64,000 nt of DNA from Eulemur rufifrons. Lineage: Eukaryota > Chordata > Mammalia > Primates > Lemuridae. The stretch spans positions 82,471,114-82,535,113 of the forward strand of contig NC_090984.1 of NCBI RefSeq assembly GCF_041146395.1, given 5' to 3'. Under the pieces are notes generated by a model. The model worked only from the letters and a program-made list of their open reading frames with translations. It did not search any database and was not told the DNA's origin. The translations under genes and the position numbers were made by a program. Positions 45,336 to 57,229 of this stretch are shown one piece after another. How positions within the stretch are numbered: the first letter of the stretch is position 1; every line of letters begins with the position of its first letter.

Positions 45336-47895
45336 ACATGAAGGGAAGGCAGGAAAGACTATGAAAGAGAAAAACCAGGTGTGCGGTGAGGCAGAAAGCT
45401 GGGCAACACTCCAGATTCTGTGTATGTTCTTTTCAAGTATTTGGTTTTTGGGTACCTGCATAAACTATTCTTCTAGGACCCTGACTTCTCTCTGGTGACT
45501 TGCTTTCCCAATCTGGGACATGTTTTAGGGAGCTATTTTTTCCTAATTTATCTCATTTGATTCTCATGTGTGAACTGAGCTGGTTAAATTGAAAATCTTC
45601 TGAATTGTTATGGAAATAATGACTTGGTGGCCCTGAACCCTGGCCAGAGAGTTTGCTCTGTCTCGGGAGACCAGCAGGGCTCCTGCTGCCCTGGTGGAGA
45701 CATCCAAGTCCCAACAGAAAACAGTCACTCCGGTTCTGCCACTGCCACGTCAAGATTTAGGATATGTGAAGGTACTAAGTTTTCAGAGTAAGAAAAAGAA
45801 GCAGCTCACATTCATAATGGAGTCTTTTAAAATCTGCCCAAGTACTGCAGGAGTTGCACTTCAAAGGGTTTTGGCAGTTACGTGTTTTGGGAAACGATGG
45901 GGGAGATGTTAGAGATGTCAACTAAGGTGGAAGGAGGACAATGTGGTGTGTATATAAAGAGGAAAGTTTTGAATGAAGCAACATTTCTACTACTCATGTG
46001 TTTTGGGATTAGTTTTTGTTTGTGTGGACACAGAAAGGCCTGGGTCATTAAAGTGTCTTCAGTTCCCAGAGGAAGATTTATGAGGTTAAAGAAAGCTGGA
46101 GGCCACAGAAGATGCTACATGTATGTAGATGGTGTGAATCTCACGAACCTTAAGCACCCTGTGTTAGATGCCCATAAAGTGAGCTGTTACAAAGTTAATT
46201 TCTATTGCAAGTGTCAATGGTCTCAAAACTATTGTCCTAAATGAGGAAGCAGTTTTGATCTTTGATGCCAAGGGGATATTTTGCCATGAATCCTTGTAGG
46301 AAAATGACCAGCTCATCAGGGTGGGTTTTCATTAAGAAAGCTGGTGCTCAAGACAGCTTCCCTGTTCATCCTTCGTAGCATACATCATGTCCTCTGTCCC
46401 CAAACTCAAACAACTTGAGCTTGGAATTGTGCTACATGCAGAATGAGAGATTAGAAACAGAAACTCCAAATTTCTCTGTGCCGTTTCCTTCTGTCTTGCT
46501 GCCTCATTTGGGGTGTTTATGTCATTTTCAACAAACACCTTTTGAATTTTTCTAGCAGAAAACACTCTAGAGCACTAATTATGATTTCTCTTGTATAATT
46601 TCAGCACTTGATAGGAGCCATTTATTCCCAGATTCTGCATTATCAGTTCCATGACCGAGCACACGGGCTTAGCATACGTTCTCTGTGCTTCTCTACATCT
46701 CAGATTCCTAGTTTATTTAAGAAATCTTTAATTTTTTGACTTGTAGCTCATTATATCCACATTTGTAAAGGTCATGCAGACTGCAAAAGTGACAATTACC
46801 ACGGAACAAAATGTTTTTAATTAGATTATCTCCTTTCTGGTCAAGTCCTTATTATTGAAATAACGGAGGTTTCATTCGTTGGTTGGTCTGGGTGAGTGCG
46901 GTGCCTCGTTGCAGACTCGTGCCTGACATGCCACAGAATGACAGTAACTGTTTGATTCCCTGGGTCCAGCCAGAGCTATGTTGCCAGGTAGCAGAAGCAG
47001 GGTCTGACTTGGCCCCCTAGAGAAAAAGGGTTGAAGGCATTCAATGAGAAGAGGAGACAGGGTTAAAAGAAAAAATGAGCCATTTCTCATCAGGCCAGAG
47101 TCAGGATTTCCCGGACTAGAGATGAGCTGCCATGTCAGCTACTGAAGAAATGAAGCCGGGAGCTGTCCCTCTCTCACATTTCCATCCCAGCACGACTTTC
47201 AAAAGCACTTCTTTTTTCTAGATAAGGATTTATTAAGATGTTGAGAGAACAGAGTAGGCTACACTTGCTCAAATTCATTTTACAGTGTTTCTGTTTAGAT
47301 TTAGACGGCAGCCGCCTGGCCTTTGCATTGAGCTGTTCCGGTGGTAGCTGAGAAGCAAAAGAGCCAACGCACAGCCCCAGCCCTGGCTCCTCCTCGGCCC
47401 TGGGGCTCACGCCTGGCTCCCGCAGGTCTCAGGTGAAGAGCTCTGTCCTAGGCTCAACCTCCAGTTGGGAATCCTCTGGTGGCTGACACATCTAGTGGGG
47501 AAGCAGAGCCCCCTACCCAGAGGCAGGGTTGGCTGGTGCTTTGTTGGTGGGACTTGAGAGACCTCAGAAAGGTTCTCTGTGCCCCACCAACTTGCCACAC
47601 TATTAAGGAGTCATTCATTTCTTTATGTTCACAAATACCCTTTTTAAAAAAATCATTATTTAACATAAGATAGATTGCTTATTTTCCAAATTTTGACATG
47701 AATTGGCTATGTTAAGTTCATTCTTTTTCATAACAAACTGGGCACCTCCTAGAGAAGGGAAAGGGTCTCACAGGTCTAGGGACAAGGACACCGAGGTTGT
47801 CTAGAATACAGGGTGTCAGGCCTGGATGCAGGCGTGGTGGGTAGGTAGGCGGAGGGCTTCTGGCAGACAGTATGGATTCTGAGGGCCAGTGACTC
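45336..47895. other. unique sequence, no gene seen
   Basis: About 2.5 kb with no nameable repeat. A plus frame of 120 codons (45882-46244) includes several Cys and Lys residues but no motif that I recognise. There is a GC-richer patch at 47310-47430. Confidence 0.35.
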
Positions 47896-47899
47896 CCAA

Positions 47900-48690
47900 A
47901 TCTGTATCCATAGCCCCAGATGCCCTCCAGAGTTCCAGATTCATCCTTACAATTTCCCTTTGAATATATTCATCTAAAGTCCAACAGGTACGTTAAGTGC
48001 AGTGTGTTCAAACCTGAATCCCTCCTTTCTTCTTTTTTGCCCACACTCACACCTTCTCCTCTGCTTCAAGTTGTCTTGAACTTCTCTCCATCTCCCCTAC
48101 CCAGTCACCAGTCCTGAAAATTTTATCTCAAACAATTCTCTGCTCCAAGTCCCCACTGCCTGTGGTTTCTTTCCGACTTGGTTTCCTCACACAGCCAACT
48201 GTGACAGCCTTTTTATTGGTCTTTCTGCCTCCATCTCTTTCTTCCTACTTTACTTCTTCCTCCATATCACTGCCAAAATTAACCGTCTGAACACAAATCT
48301 GATCACCGTTCTCCTCTAAGAGCCCTTGCTTTAGCAATCTGCCATAGCTACAGGATAAAGTCTCAGCCCTGCCGTGCATCACACAGAGCCTGTCTCAGTG
48401 TGGTCAGCCTCGTCCCCCTGCCCCGCGGGAGTACAGGCCATAGTGACTTCACTCAAGCTCTTCCCTCTGCATTACATGACCTTTTCCTCTCTATTCCACT
48501 GTCCACCACTTCATCAGTCCCAGCATAAATAGCACCTCCCCTGGGAAGCCCTCTCCAGCCCCCAGGCCACCCGCTCGGCCCCTAGAGCACTTTGCACGGT
48601 GCTGCTCCTGTAGCTGCACTTAGCACAGGGCCTGCTCACAGGAAGTGCTCGGTTAATGGCTACTGTTGACGGGAGGATGCTGGTGGAAAC
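47900..48690 (+). mobile_element. L2 LINE 3' region
   Basis: Long pyrimidine-rich forward L2 wording (gccaactgtgacagcctttttattggtctttctgcctcc, ctacaggataaagtctcagcc, ctcccctgggaagccctctccagcc) ends in the tail ctcacaggaagtgctcggttaatggct. Confidence 0.88.
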
Positions 48691-48779
48691 GGGGCTCCAA
48701 CAGGTGACAGAAGGTGCCAAAAGGGAGAAGAAACAAACTGAAGACCAAGTTAAAACAGCAAATCAGGTATGCCATTTAC

Positions 48780-49365
48780 AACCTTCGGACTGGAAAAAAG
48801 ACTCATAATGTCCAGTTTTGAGGATGGGGGAGGAAACGGGCAGTTTCATTTGCTGCTGGAAGGTTGATATATGGGGGACAGACTTTGTGTTAGGGAAATT
48901 TTGACAGGCTGTATCAAAGCTTTTAAAAAAGATGACAGGATTTGACCCAGCACTTCTGTTTTGAGGAATTCCTCTTAAAGGAATGATCTGACCAGCATTC
49001 AGGGATATATATAAAGACCCTTGTTGATATCAACAATAACCTAGTGACATCTGAAATGTCTAACGGTAGGCAGTAGATTAAATAAACTGCAACACATTTT
49101 TACCCTGGACTATTAAACAGCCATTAAAAATGATAACATGGACCTACATGTATTAACATAGAAGATAACCTCAGTGATACATTGTAGAATGAAAAAAGTC
49201 AGTTATAAAGATGTATGCACACTATGACCTCACTTAAAAATATTAGCATAGAAAAAATCACGAGGAATATGTACTGTAATATTAATTGTACTTATTCCCA
49301 GTTGGTGGTAATTTTTACATTTTTCTGTATTTTCTGAATTTTTTTTAAACAATCAGGAATTGGTT
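48780..49365 (+). mobile_element. L1M 3' end
   Basis: gatttgacccagcacttctgttttgaggaattcctcttaaagg, ctattaaacagccattaaaaatgataacatgg, gaatgaaaaaagtcagttataaagatgtatgcac and tttttctgtattttctgaatttttt trace a forward L1M 3' region. Confidence 0.9.
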
Positions 49366-49405
49366 GTATAATCACACACACAGACATGCGCACACACGCA
49401 CGAGC
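49366..49405. repeat. CA-rich simple repeat
   Basis: Interrupted CA units (cacacacacagacatgcgcacacacgcac) sit directly at the end of the L1M. Confidence 0.8.
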
Positions 49406-50123
49406 TATTTCCATTAGGGGGACAGGCAGAGAAAACAAGCACAGCTGCAGCTGGCTCATCCTGACTTCAGTTCCCAGCATCACAGTGGCCAGGGGCAGCC
49501 TGGCTGGTGTGGTTGCTGAGAGCAGATGAGGGGCAAAGCATCCCGTACCTCCTGTTAATATCCTAGCTAGCCAAGGATCCATTTGAGGATGTCTGGAAGA
49601 CACTAGAAGCTAAATCAGCTAGTGACCCTGAATAATTCATGGCCACAGACCTTTTCAAAATTCTACTGTAGGAGAAAATCATTTTAAGAAGACCCTGCAT
49701 CAGGAATTCCAGTGTGGCTGAGCTGAAACCTAGCAGGGAAGCTGGCAGGAGCTTCTGAAGCAGAGGACCTCCTCCTCTTCCCCCTCGCCCTGCCCCACCA
49801 ACACATTTTAGTTCATAGAGCGCCTGTTGCTTTCCAGTTCAGTTACAAGTCCTCGGAGTGAGTGAGTGTTGAAAACACAACCCAGGGGGAGCTGAAAGGG
49901 GTTCGCTGGGCATTGCAGTGATGACAGTACTCAGTGAGGTTCCAGAGAGTGTGGCAGCAACATTTGCCTCTGGGTCATTCCCCAAACCCACGCAATGGCT
50001 TGGGCAGATCCCTGGGACAGGCAGGAAGTCAGGAAAGTCTATTCTCTTTGTGCTGGAGGACAGGGTCACTCTGCCCTCCAAGGTGCTCTGTGCAGCTTGC
50101 AATGGCATGAGCCCTTGCCTGCT
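49406..50123. other. unique sequence, no gene seen
   Basis: No repeat or gene is recognised. A GC rise begins near 49740 and leads into the CpG-rich block. Confidence 0.35.
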
Positions 50124-50403
50124 CACGGCAGACACGCATCCTCCACCACCCCTTCCCCTACAGCGTGTCCGCTCCGGCACCACTGTGGGCCCTGGGGCCA
50201 GCTACTCCCCGCTCCTTCCCCTCGGCCCCCCCTGCAGCTGCTACAGCTGCCCGAGGCCTGGGCGATGAGGTGGGTGCACGGCACCCAGCCTGCCCCGTGC
50301 TCGCAGCCTCTCCCGCAGGCTGACCCCGGCCGGCCCTGCCTGGCGCTACTCTCCGTGTCCTCCCTCCCCGGGCTGCCCACACTCATAAATCTCCAGGGCC
50401 CCG
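50124..50403. promoter_or_regulatory. CpG-island-like block
   Basis: I count 16 CpG between 50161 and 50375, plus two just upstream and one just downstream, in sequence that is visibly over 65% G+C. The rest of the window has a few CpG per kilobase. C runs at 50207-50232 can form a minus-strand G-quadruplex. No TATA box, initiator or first exon is evident. Overlapping long frames on both strands (up to 178 codons at 49995-50531) follow from the low AT content. Confidence 0.4.
50207..50232 (-). other. G-quadruplex motif on minus strand
   Basis: C4, C4 and C7 runs on the plus strand, with loops of 7 and 4 bases and the C7 able to supply two runs, satisfy a four-run motif on the complement. Confidence 0.5.
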
Positions 50404-51599
50404 GGGACCAGCACTGGCAGCAGTTGAGCCAGAGTCTGTCCCCAGAGCAAATTGTCTGGGAGCTCTGCCAGCTTCTGAAGAAAATCTGCTTTGTGAACAG
50501 GGGAAGAAGCCTCTTTTATACTTTCTGCTAATCATGTTATTCACATAAGAGAGCTCCGTGTGTTTCCTTCCTTTCCCACAAGTCCTCGGACTCAGGCCCC
50601 TGCTTGTCCCAGAGCCCTGAGGAGTCAAGAGCAAAGACGTGAACAGGTGGTAGACTATTGTCGAAAATATGGAGGAAAAAGGAAAATAAATGTTCTAAAA
50701 AATGGCTCCCTTTCTCGAAACACTAAGGTATTTTACTAAACACATTTTCTCAAAACAGAAGAAAACTAATGATCTAGCCTGACTGGGAAGTTTATACAGC
50801 CCATTATGAGCGTTCTCCCCCCACAAAACAAACAGTCATGAGTTATGTCTTCAAAAGCAAACCATAATTAAAGTCTTCTGCCTATGAGGTTGATTTCTCT
50901 GTGATGTTTCTAAGCTAATTTGATTTTCTTTGCCTCAACTTGTCCTTTCACTTTTGGTCTTTCTCCCTCTTCCCACCCCTTTCTCCAAGCCCTGGTCTTT
51001 CCCTCTTTCCTCCCCAGCATTCCCCACGTCAAAAAGGAATGGAGGCCAACAGCTCTAGTATGACCGTGAATGATTGAGACTTACGTGCTAAAAACCATCA
51101 TGGTGAGCAAGTCAAGCTTAGACAAGGGACATCCTTCAAGTAATGAGTTCAGGAAGTTTTGCCTTAACATTGCTGCTTACCATCCTTCAGAATGTTTATG
51201 CAAGGCCTCACTGGAATTGCCTTGAGGGCTGGTTTACACATGCACAGCAAAATCAACCTCAATACTTTTATCTCATCCCTCTCATTCTATTCCTTCTTCG
51301 TCAGACTTGGCCCTGAATGAAAAATCCTGCATGAAAACAAAAATCTTTCTAGAACAACAGAGGTTTGCCACCAGTAGCAATACACATGTATGTATGTATT
51401 TTAAATCAGCCCGAGACAGTTCGGATGGAGGTGGTACAAAGTTGTCTTGTGAAAACAGAGCAACATTCCGGTCAGCACCCTCGAGTAGCCACGTTGGAAG
51501 ACAGCATTTCAGTTTCATGCCTAAGTTCAGAACGATTGTATGTTGTTTATTTTTCATCAATCCTGTTGCCGTGGGAGGAGGCAGAGGTGATGTATGATG
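50404..51599. other. unique sequence, no gene seen
   Basis: No repeat is named. The longest frame of the window (51282-51887 minus, 201 codons) begins in the next MIR and runs into this stretch; I do not believe it is coding. Confidence 0.35.
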
Positions 51600-51810
51600 T
51601 GCACTAACGTTAATCGAGTGTGTTCCATGATGAGCCCGGATCTGAGCTGAGCATTTTGTGTGCAATGTCTCATTTATTCTCCCAGCAATTCTGTGAGGGA
51701 GCAGAGGCTTGGAGAGGCAGGTAATTTGACCAAGGTCACGCAGCTGGGGAGAGCAGACCCAGGAATTGGATCCATTGTGCTGACTCCAAGACCCAGTTAC
51801 CAACTCATCA
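51600..51810 (-). mobile_element. MIR SINE
   Basis: gagctgagcattttgtgtgcaatgtctcatttattctcccagcaattctgtgaggg, gaggcttggagaggcaggtaatttgaccaaggtcacgcagctggg follow the reverse complement of MIR. Confidence 0.9.
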
Positions 51811-53329
51811 ACACGAGGCAGGTCACTTGTTTTCTTTGCGCCAAATAAGACACTTTGCATGAAATTCACATCTAAACTGCTCAGCATTCAACAAATGTGT
51901 GTTCACGCCTTTCTCTTTGTGGCTGTTTCTCCTTAACTCTCAGTATCCCTGTTACTTTTGTTTTTCTTCAGGAACTTGTTTCCCTATTTTTCCTAGAATA
52001 TTATTAATGATCTCTAAAAGAAATCCAATATATTTTATTACTACAGATTTTTGCTCTGGCCCATGGCTTCATTTGTAGATGTTTCTCATTTAACCTCATA
52101 AAAGACAGAGCTCTGTAGAAACAGTTATTGATATACTACAAACAGTACACGTTGTTTTCTTTGTAAAGCTTATGAGAAATCTGAACACATAAACACAGCA
52201 TGTGTTCACCAGCTCTCATTAAAAATGCCTGCTGTTTGGTCTCCTCATCTAGAACTTGGAAATCTGCCTGTTCCTTGGGAATTATATCTCCACAGCTAAC
52301 ACCTGAAGGATCCATCTCTGCTACCCTCCTCAGTTTCCTTTTCCCATTGGCCTTTGCAGCAACACTGTGTGTGAGGTCAAGTTTATCCACTCATTGTTTC
52401 TTTATATTACCTCTGACCTTTCTGGATGCATTGCCTGCACTGTCCTTCTCCTCCCCTCTCTGCTCAGGGGTTCACTTGAGGAAGTGTTTGGTTCTTCTCT
52501 GTCTTTTGATCTCCCCAATGGTCTACAGCCCAGAGTGGAGCCTGGGGGGCTGCTTGGTAAAGACTTCACTGAGCTGCTTTGTGCACCTGCAGCCCTGCCG
52601 CAGCCCCTCCAAGTAGCCCCAGTAGCCCCACTGCTTTCTAGCCTACTCCCAGGTGCCAATTAAACTTACTAAACAAGACACTGATGTTCCTCACACAGGA
52701 GAGAGGCAGAGATAGATTTTAAAATCACTAACAAGTTTTGGTCTTTACTACAGTTTTTCACTTACAACCTTTGTGGTAGTTTTTCTACCAGCTTTGCAAA
52801 AAAAAAGAAAGATGGCGACTGATTCAGATAAGATAGTATCACAGAGGCCAGTGGCCATGAACTAACATGAAGAGGAAGGAAATGCTAATGATATGAATAA
52901 CAGCTTTGATCGTAAAAATTCTTCAATGTTAAGTGAAGTATAAGTATAATCTATTTCAAATTGTGGGGGGAGGCTGTAGTTCCTGGAAAACACAAATACT
53001 TTTTGCAGTTCTAGAACACATCACTTTAAACGCTATCAAAGCTTACAAAAGAGTAAGATAAGAGATTGGGGAACCCCATTATGTCATCATTTTATAGATG
53101 GAAAAAAGTGAAACAAAAGTTAAGTTTTTTGGAAGGGAAAAGATTGGTTAAAAGCTAGGATTAGTGTAGTAGTTCTCATAATTCAATGACAAATTCAATG
53201 TCCATATTTTATTCTTCTCTTTTAGTAATAGCACTTCACAGTGTATGTAGGCATAGGAATCATATGCTTTTCCAGTCACTTTAGAGCTCTTCAATACAGG
53301 ACTAGAAATGAAGAACACTGAATTTTGGG
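51811..53329. other. unique sequence, no gene seen
   Basis: No gene. The plus frame at 52200-52616 (138 codons) is Ser/Leu-rich without motif. Confidence 0.35.
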
Positions 53330-53525
53330 CCTTGATCTACAATAAGCTCAGTTGCTGAAGTCTGGCCATGCATGTTATCCTTCAAATTCCTCATCTTTAA
53401 ACGGTTGGCTTGGAGCTAGGGGAGTGAATGGATAATAATTATGCATACCAAAGTGTTGTGGCAATTTAATTAATATTTATACAGTACTTGGAGATCCTCA
53501 GATGAAAGTGCTCAACCAAAGAACA
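53330..53525 (+). mobile_element. MIR-like fragment
   Basis: ttcaaattcctcatctttaaacggttgg, ttaatatttatacagtacttggagatcc and ctcaaccaaagaacaattattat give a weak forward MIR reading. Confidence 0.4.
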
Positions 53526-54289
53526 ATTATTATCCTATCCTAATATCATAGAATCCCTCCCTGTTCCTGCTCCACATTTTGGGGCCAAAGTGAAAGGAGT
53601 TAACCTCGAGTCTGGGAAGCCCTGCCATGAGAATTATGGTGGAGGGTGTAGATGTTAGCTTGTCACCCCTTGTGCAGAGTGATGGTTTATTTTGGGTTGC
53701 TGCGATGCTGTTGCAAATCACTGTACCCCCAGGAGACATTGTCCTCTCATCCATCAAGCCTGCCACCAGGGTATTTTCTGCCTCGGCAACTCCTCGCCCT
53801 CAAAGCTGGCCCATGCAAGGGAATCACGACCTCCTTCTGATGGTCGGTGTCATGTTTTATTTTTTTTGTGATGGATGAAAAGAACTGAAGTCTGGGATAC
53901 TGCACAAATTGGTTGGTTCTAGCGGCTGCGGAGGAGACAAGTTGGGAGGAAGAGCAGCCTGTCTGTCCTTTATTCTTTCCCCCAATTCTGGAACCCACCC
54001 AGCCCTGGTCATGTGACCAGAATGGATGCAAAGCAAGGGTCAGGGCTCAGTTGTGAGGCCACGATAAGCCCCTGGCATTTAAAGGGCTCCTGTCCTCGCT
54101 GCTGTGGCCTCTCCTGGGCTTGACCATGGCAGCACTGACCACTGAGGCCCTCCAGGGCCTCTTCCTCCCCAGTACGGGATACTGGTGACCATTCCAGCAC
54201 AGATGGGGAGGCTTTCTACCTGCACATTCTCAAAATTAGGAGTGTGCAGTCCAATCAGCCCTGAAAAACACAATGGCGGTAGGAGAGTT
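53526..54289. other. unique sequence, no gene seen
   Basis: No repeat or gene is recognised. Confidence 0.35.
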
Positions 54290-54415
54290 TCTTTGCAAAT
54301 GTTCCCAGAGTGTCCCGACAGGCCCATCTGCCTCAGAATCACTGGATCAACCTACAGAATCTGGGGCGTTGAATTCTGCATTTTAACAAGCTCCCCAGGT
54401 TTCTCTTAACTGGCA
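54290..54415 (-). mobile_element. MER5/MER20-type hAT fragment
   Basis: ctgcctcagaatcactgg, ctacagaatctggggcgttgaattctgcattttaacaagctccccagg is wording of this hAT-Charlie group, with eroded ends. Confidence 0.6.
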
Positions 54416-55059
54416 TAATTCCCCGCCCCATTCCTTGTTGAGACAAGACAAGTCTTGACAGAAAATTTGGTCCCAATGACCAAAACAGGCTGGATGTTCT
54501 AGACTTCCTGACAAAAGCCATCCCTATCAGCTGGCACATTTTGAGAAAAAGTTTTATAAATTACTAATCAGAGAATGCCAAGTGAATGGTTCCTTTGGCC
54601 ATTTCTCCCAGCCTCAGTGCACGATGCTGCCAAGTATTTAACACCTACCGAGTAAGAACACCCGGTGTGGAACCTTTCTCTGTAATGGCTGTGTTGGCTT
54701 TACACTTTAAGGTCTGGACGGCAGAGGCTCAAGGCAAAGGCTCGTATGTTCCAAGGGAACCTTGTACACATTTGATCAAGGTTCTTGGCTATTTCCTGAA
54801 TCTCTACATTTTTAAACTAAGAAAGCATTTCTCTAATGACCCAGAGTCAGGTGTGGGTGCCAATCTGTTAAGATGGCTTAGTCTCAGACCTGGGCTCAGG
54901 CTTCTCTGAAATTCTGTAGCATCACCCTTATTCATCCCCAGCCTTCCTCATATCTAGGCCCTTGTATCTCCCCAGCTAAGGCCTGTCTCTCCTCTCCAGT
55001 TCTGATTGGAGGCAAGAGGAATTTAAGCTTTCTCAGCTCCCATATCTGGGGGGCTTAGG
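54416..55059. other. unique sequence, no gene seen
   Basis: No repeat is named. The plus frame at 54586-54909 (107 codons) has no motif. Confidence 0.35.
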
Positions 55060-55250
55060 CTGATGGACACTAACCAGCCCTGGGATGTCAGGGAAGTCAC
55101 ACCTCTCTGAGCCTTGGTGACTGTATTTGTGAACATGAGAAGAACAATTCTTACCTTGCTAGGATTAAATTAGATAATGTATGTTAAATGTCTGACCTTG
55201 TACCTGGCACTGCAAGGTGCTCAGTAGGTGGTGTGATGTCACCATTATCA
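55060..55250 (+). mobile_element. MIR SINE
   Basis: gggaagtcacacctctctgagccttggtgactgtatttgtg, gattaaattagataatgtatg, gtacctggcactgcaaggtgctcagtagg follow forward MIR. Confidence 0.88.
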
Positions 55251-57082
55251 TCTCTGGGTCTCTCTCCCTGCTCGCCTGACCCTGGCTGCAGCAATCCTGA
55301 CCAGCAGACCCCCCAAGCAGGAGGCAGCTGGGAGGAGGGAGGGGACTAGTTGTCAAAGTCCTCCCCTACCCCATCACAGTCTTCAAATGTGATCCTTCTC
55401 AATAATTTTCAAGATATAATGTTAATAAGATGAGTTAGTATGACTATGATGACAAGAAGAGAGAGGAAGCAACATGAGATGCAAGATGGTTACAGAGGGT
55501 GGTTGTGGGTATTGCTTTTTTCTTTTTAACTCTTTTTCTCTTCCATCAACCAATAGCAGAGTTTTCACATACATTCCAAGTCCGTGACCCTGTAGTACAA
55601 CCACACTAGTGTTCCCAACCCCATCCTAGAACCTTGTCATGCTTCTTTTCAGAATGTGCTACAGGATGGAAATAGAAGCACACCACTTGTTGCCCTCTCA
55701 TTCAGCCCCTTCCTTCAGTGGTTTGGTTCTAATAATGAACCTCCTGTCCCTTGGTCTCAAATTCCAATGCACCTCTGTTCCCGTTACCCAGATCGTAACT
55801 CTGCCTTCATCCCCGTTTCTGAGCGCTGATTCCAGGACATAACTCCATCCCCTTCTACCTCTCAGAACTGCCCATCTCTAACTAGGCCCTTTGCCTGGTA
55901 GTGGGGCCTCTGTTCTCCATGTGTCACCTTTTGATGCCCATTGCCTGCCTCCCTGAACTTCAGCATATCTGCCGCCTAAATTTCCCATGGCTGGACTCCA
56001 TGTACTTGCTGAGTCCCCTCTCCCAGCACACTCATGCCCCCGTTTGTTGGAACCCTGTATGGAACCATCTATGCCCCCTGAACACAGTGTCTTGGTCTGG
56101 CAGAAGCTCCACTGTCACCTGGTCCTACCTCCCCATACCTGTCTTGTCCCTTGATGACAAGTTTGCTCCCCATTGCTACATAGTCTTCATAGTGACCAGC
56201 TGTGGCCAGGACACCAACCACTTGGAACAGGCAGCTAGCGGAGCAGAAGGAACATCGTCAGGAGATAGGATAACCGAGTGTTTCCAAGGAGACTCATTCA
56301 TAGGAATAGCTGTGTTGAGGAAAACCACGAGGGAGGATGAATTTTTACCATTAAATAGCATGAAATCTCTACTGAGAACCCAGCCAATAAAGGTTGACTC
56401 TGAAGAAAAACCAGCTTCTAATACAAAGAGAATGTGAGAAGTTTTAGAAAAGCAGAGCTTTAAGGGGGCTAAGATACTGCAAGGTCATGACTAGCATAAT
56501 ACAAAGGGGGTGTAAGCTGGGAGGGACCTCTTTCTAACCTTCTGGGAGTTCAAGTTACCACTCCTGAGCATCAGGGCAGGTTGGCTGCCCCGCACCTTGA
56601 CTTCTTTTCCTAGTTATATGCAGGGCTGTACTGCACAGAGGGGGAGGAGCTACGTGATGTATGCAGGAATCTGGAATTTTCCCCTCCCATCAAAGATCTG
56701 TCCACTGGTCAAGCCCTGACCTTGAATTCTGTCGTTCAACTTCCAGGGCACCTCTGTTCCCATTACTCAGATAATGAGAGTGTTCCAAGACACACTCTTG
56801 AAAAGTAAAATGCGTTCCACCCGAGTTGATAAATTCTCCATTTGCAGGGACTGGCTTTTAGGTTAGCTCTTTGCCATCCAGGCAACTAGACAGAAGGCAG
56901 GTCCATTTGACTGGGGGTTGGTAGAAGGAAAGAGCACAGGTATGCATTGACTAAAGTGCCGTCCACTCAGGAACACAGCTCTGGAGTGATGACATCAGAA
57001 ACAGGCAGGGACCAGGGCAGTGAGAAGCCAACACAAACAACATAGCATCTCCATGTGCTTTCAGAAAGGTGCAGAGTGAGGA
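55251..57082. other. unique sequence with a 37-bp direct repeat
   Basis: About 1.8 kb without a named element. A 37-base word (55757-55793 and 56736-56772) recurs with 32 identities, which suggests two copies of an unassigned repeat. A plus frame of 178 codons (55901-56437) has a protein-like second half but no motif that I know. Confidence 0.35.
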
Positions 57083-57139
57083 CACACATGTGCGCGCACA
57101 CTCGGGCGTGCACGTGTGTGTGTGTGTGTGTGTGTGTGT
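57083..57139. repeat. alternating purine-pyrimidine tract with (TG)n
   Basis: acacacatgtgcgcgcacac, then gcgtgcacg and about 13 TG units form a nearly continuous alternating purine-pyrimidine stretch. Confidence 0.9.
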
Positions 57140-57229
57140 CTTTCAGAGTGGAGTAGATGATGTGAATTTCCAACTTCCATTTCTCTATATTCACAGTGCT
57201 TTAGAGCCCTGTCAGCTTGGGCATGTATA

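Noticed and set aside
45882..46244. 120-codon plus frame with several cysteines
   Set aside because: I considered a small secreted or zinc-binding protein, but the cysteine spacing fits no pattern I know and there is no signal peptide.
49995..50531. 178-codon plus frame across the CpG-rich block
   Set aside because: Open frames exist in several phases on both strands here, as expected where TAA and TAG words are rare. The Pro/Leu/Ser-rich translation has no motif.
51282..51887. Longest open frame of the window, 201 codons, minus strand
   Set aside because: About 200 bases of it are a MIR SINE (51600-51810). By a rough estimate, a frame this long is only mildly unlikely by chance in 64 kb of six-frame sequence. 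It shows no signal, domain or motif, and frames on the other strand overlap it.
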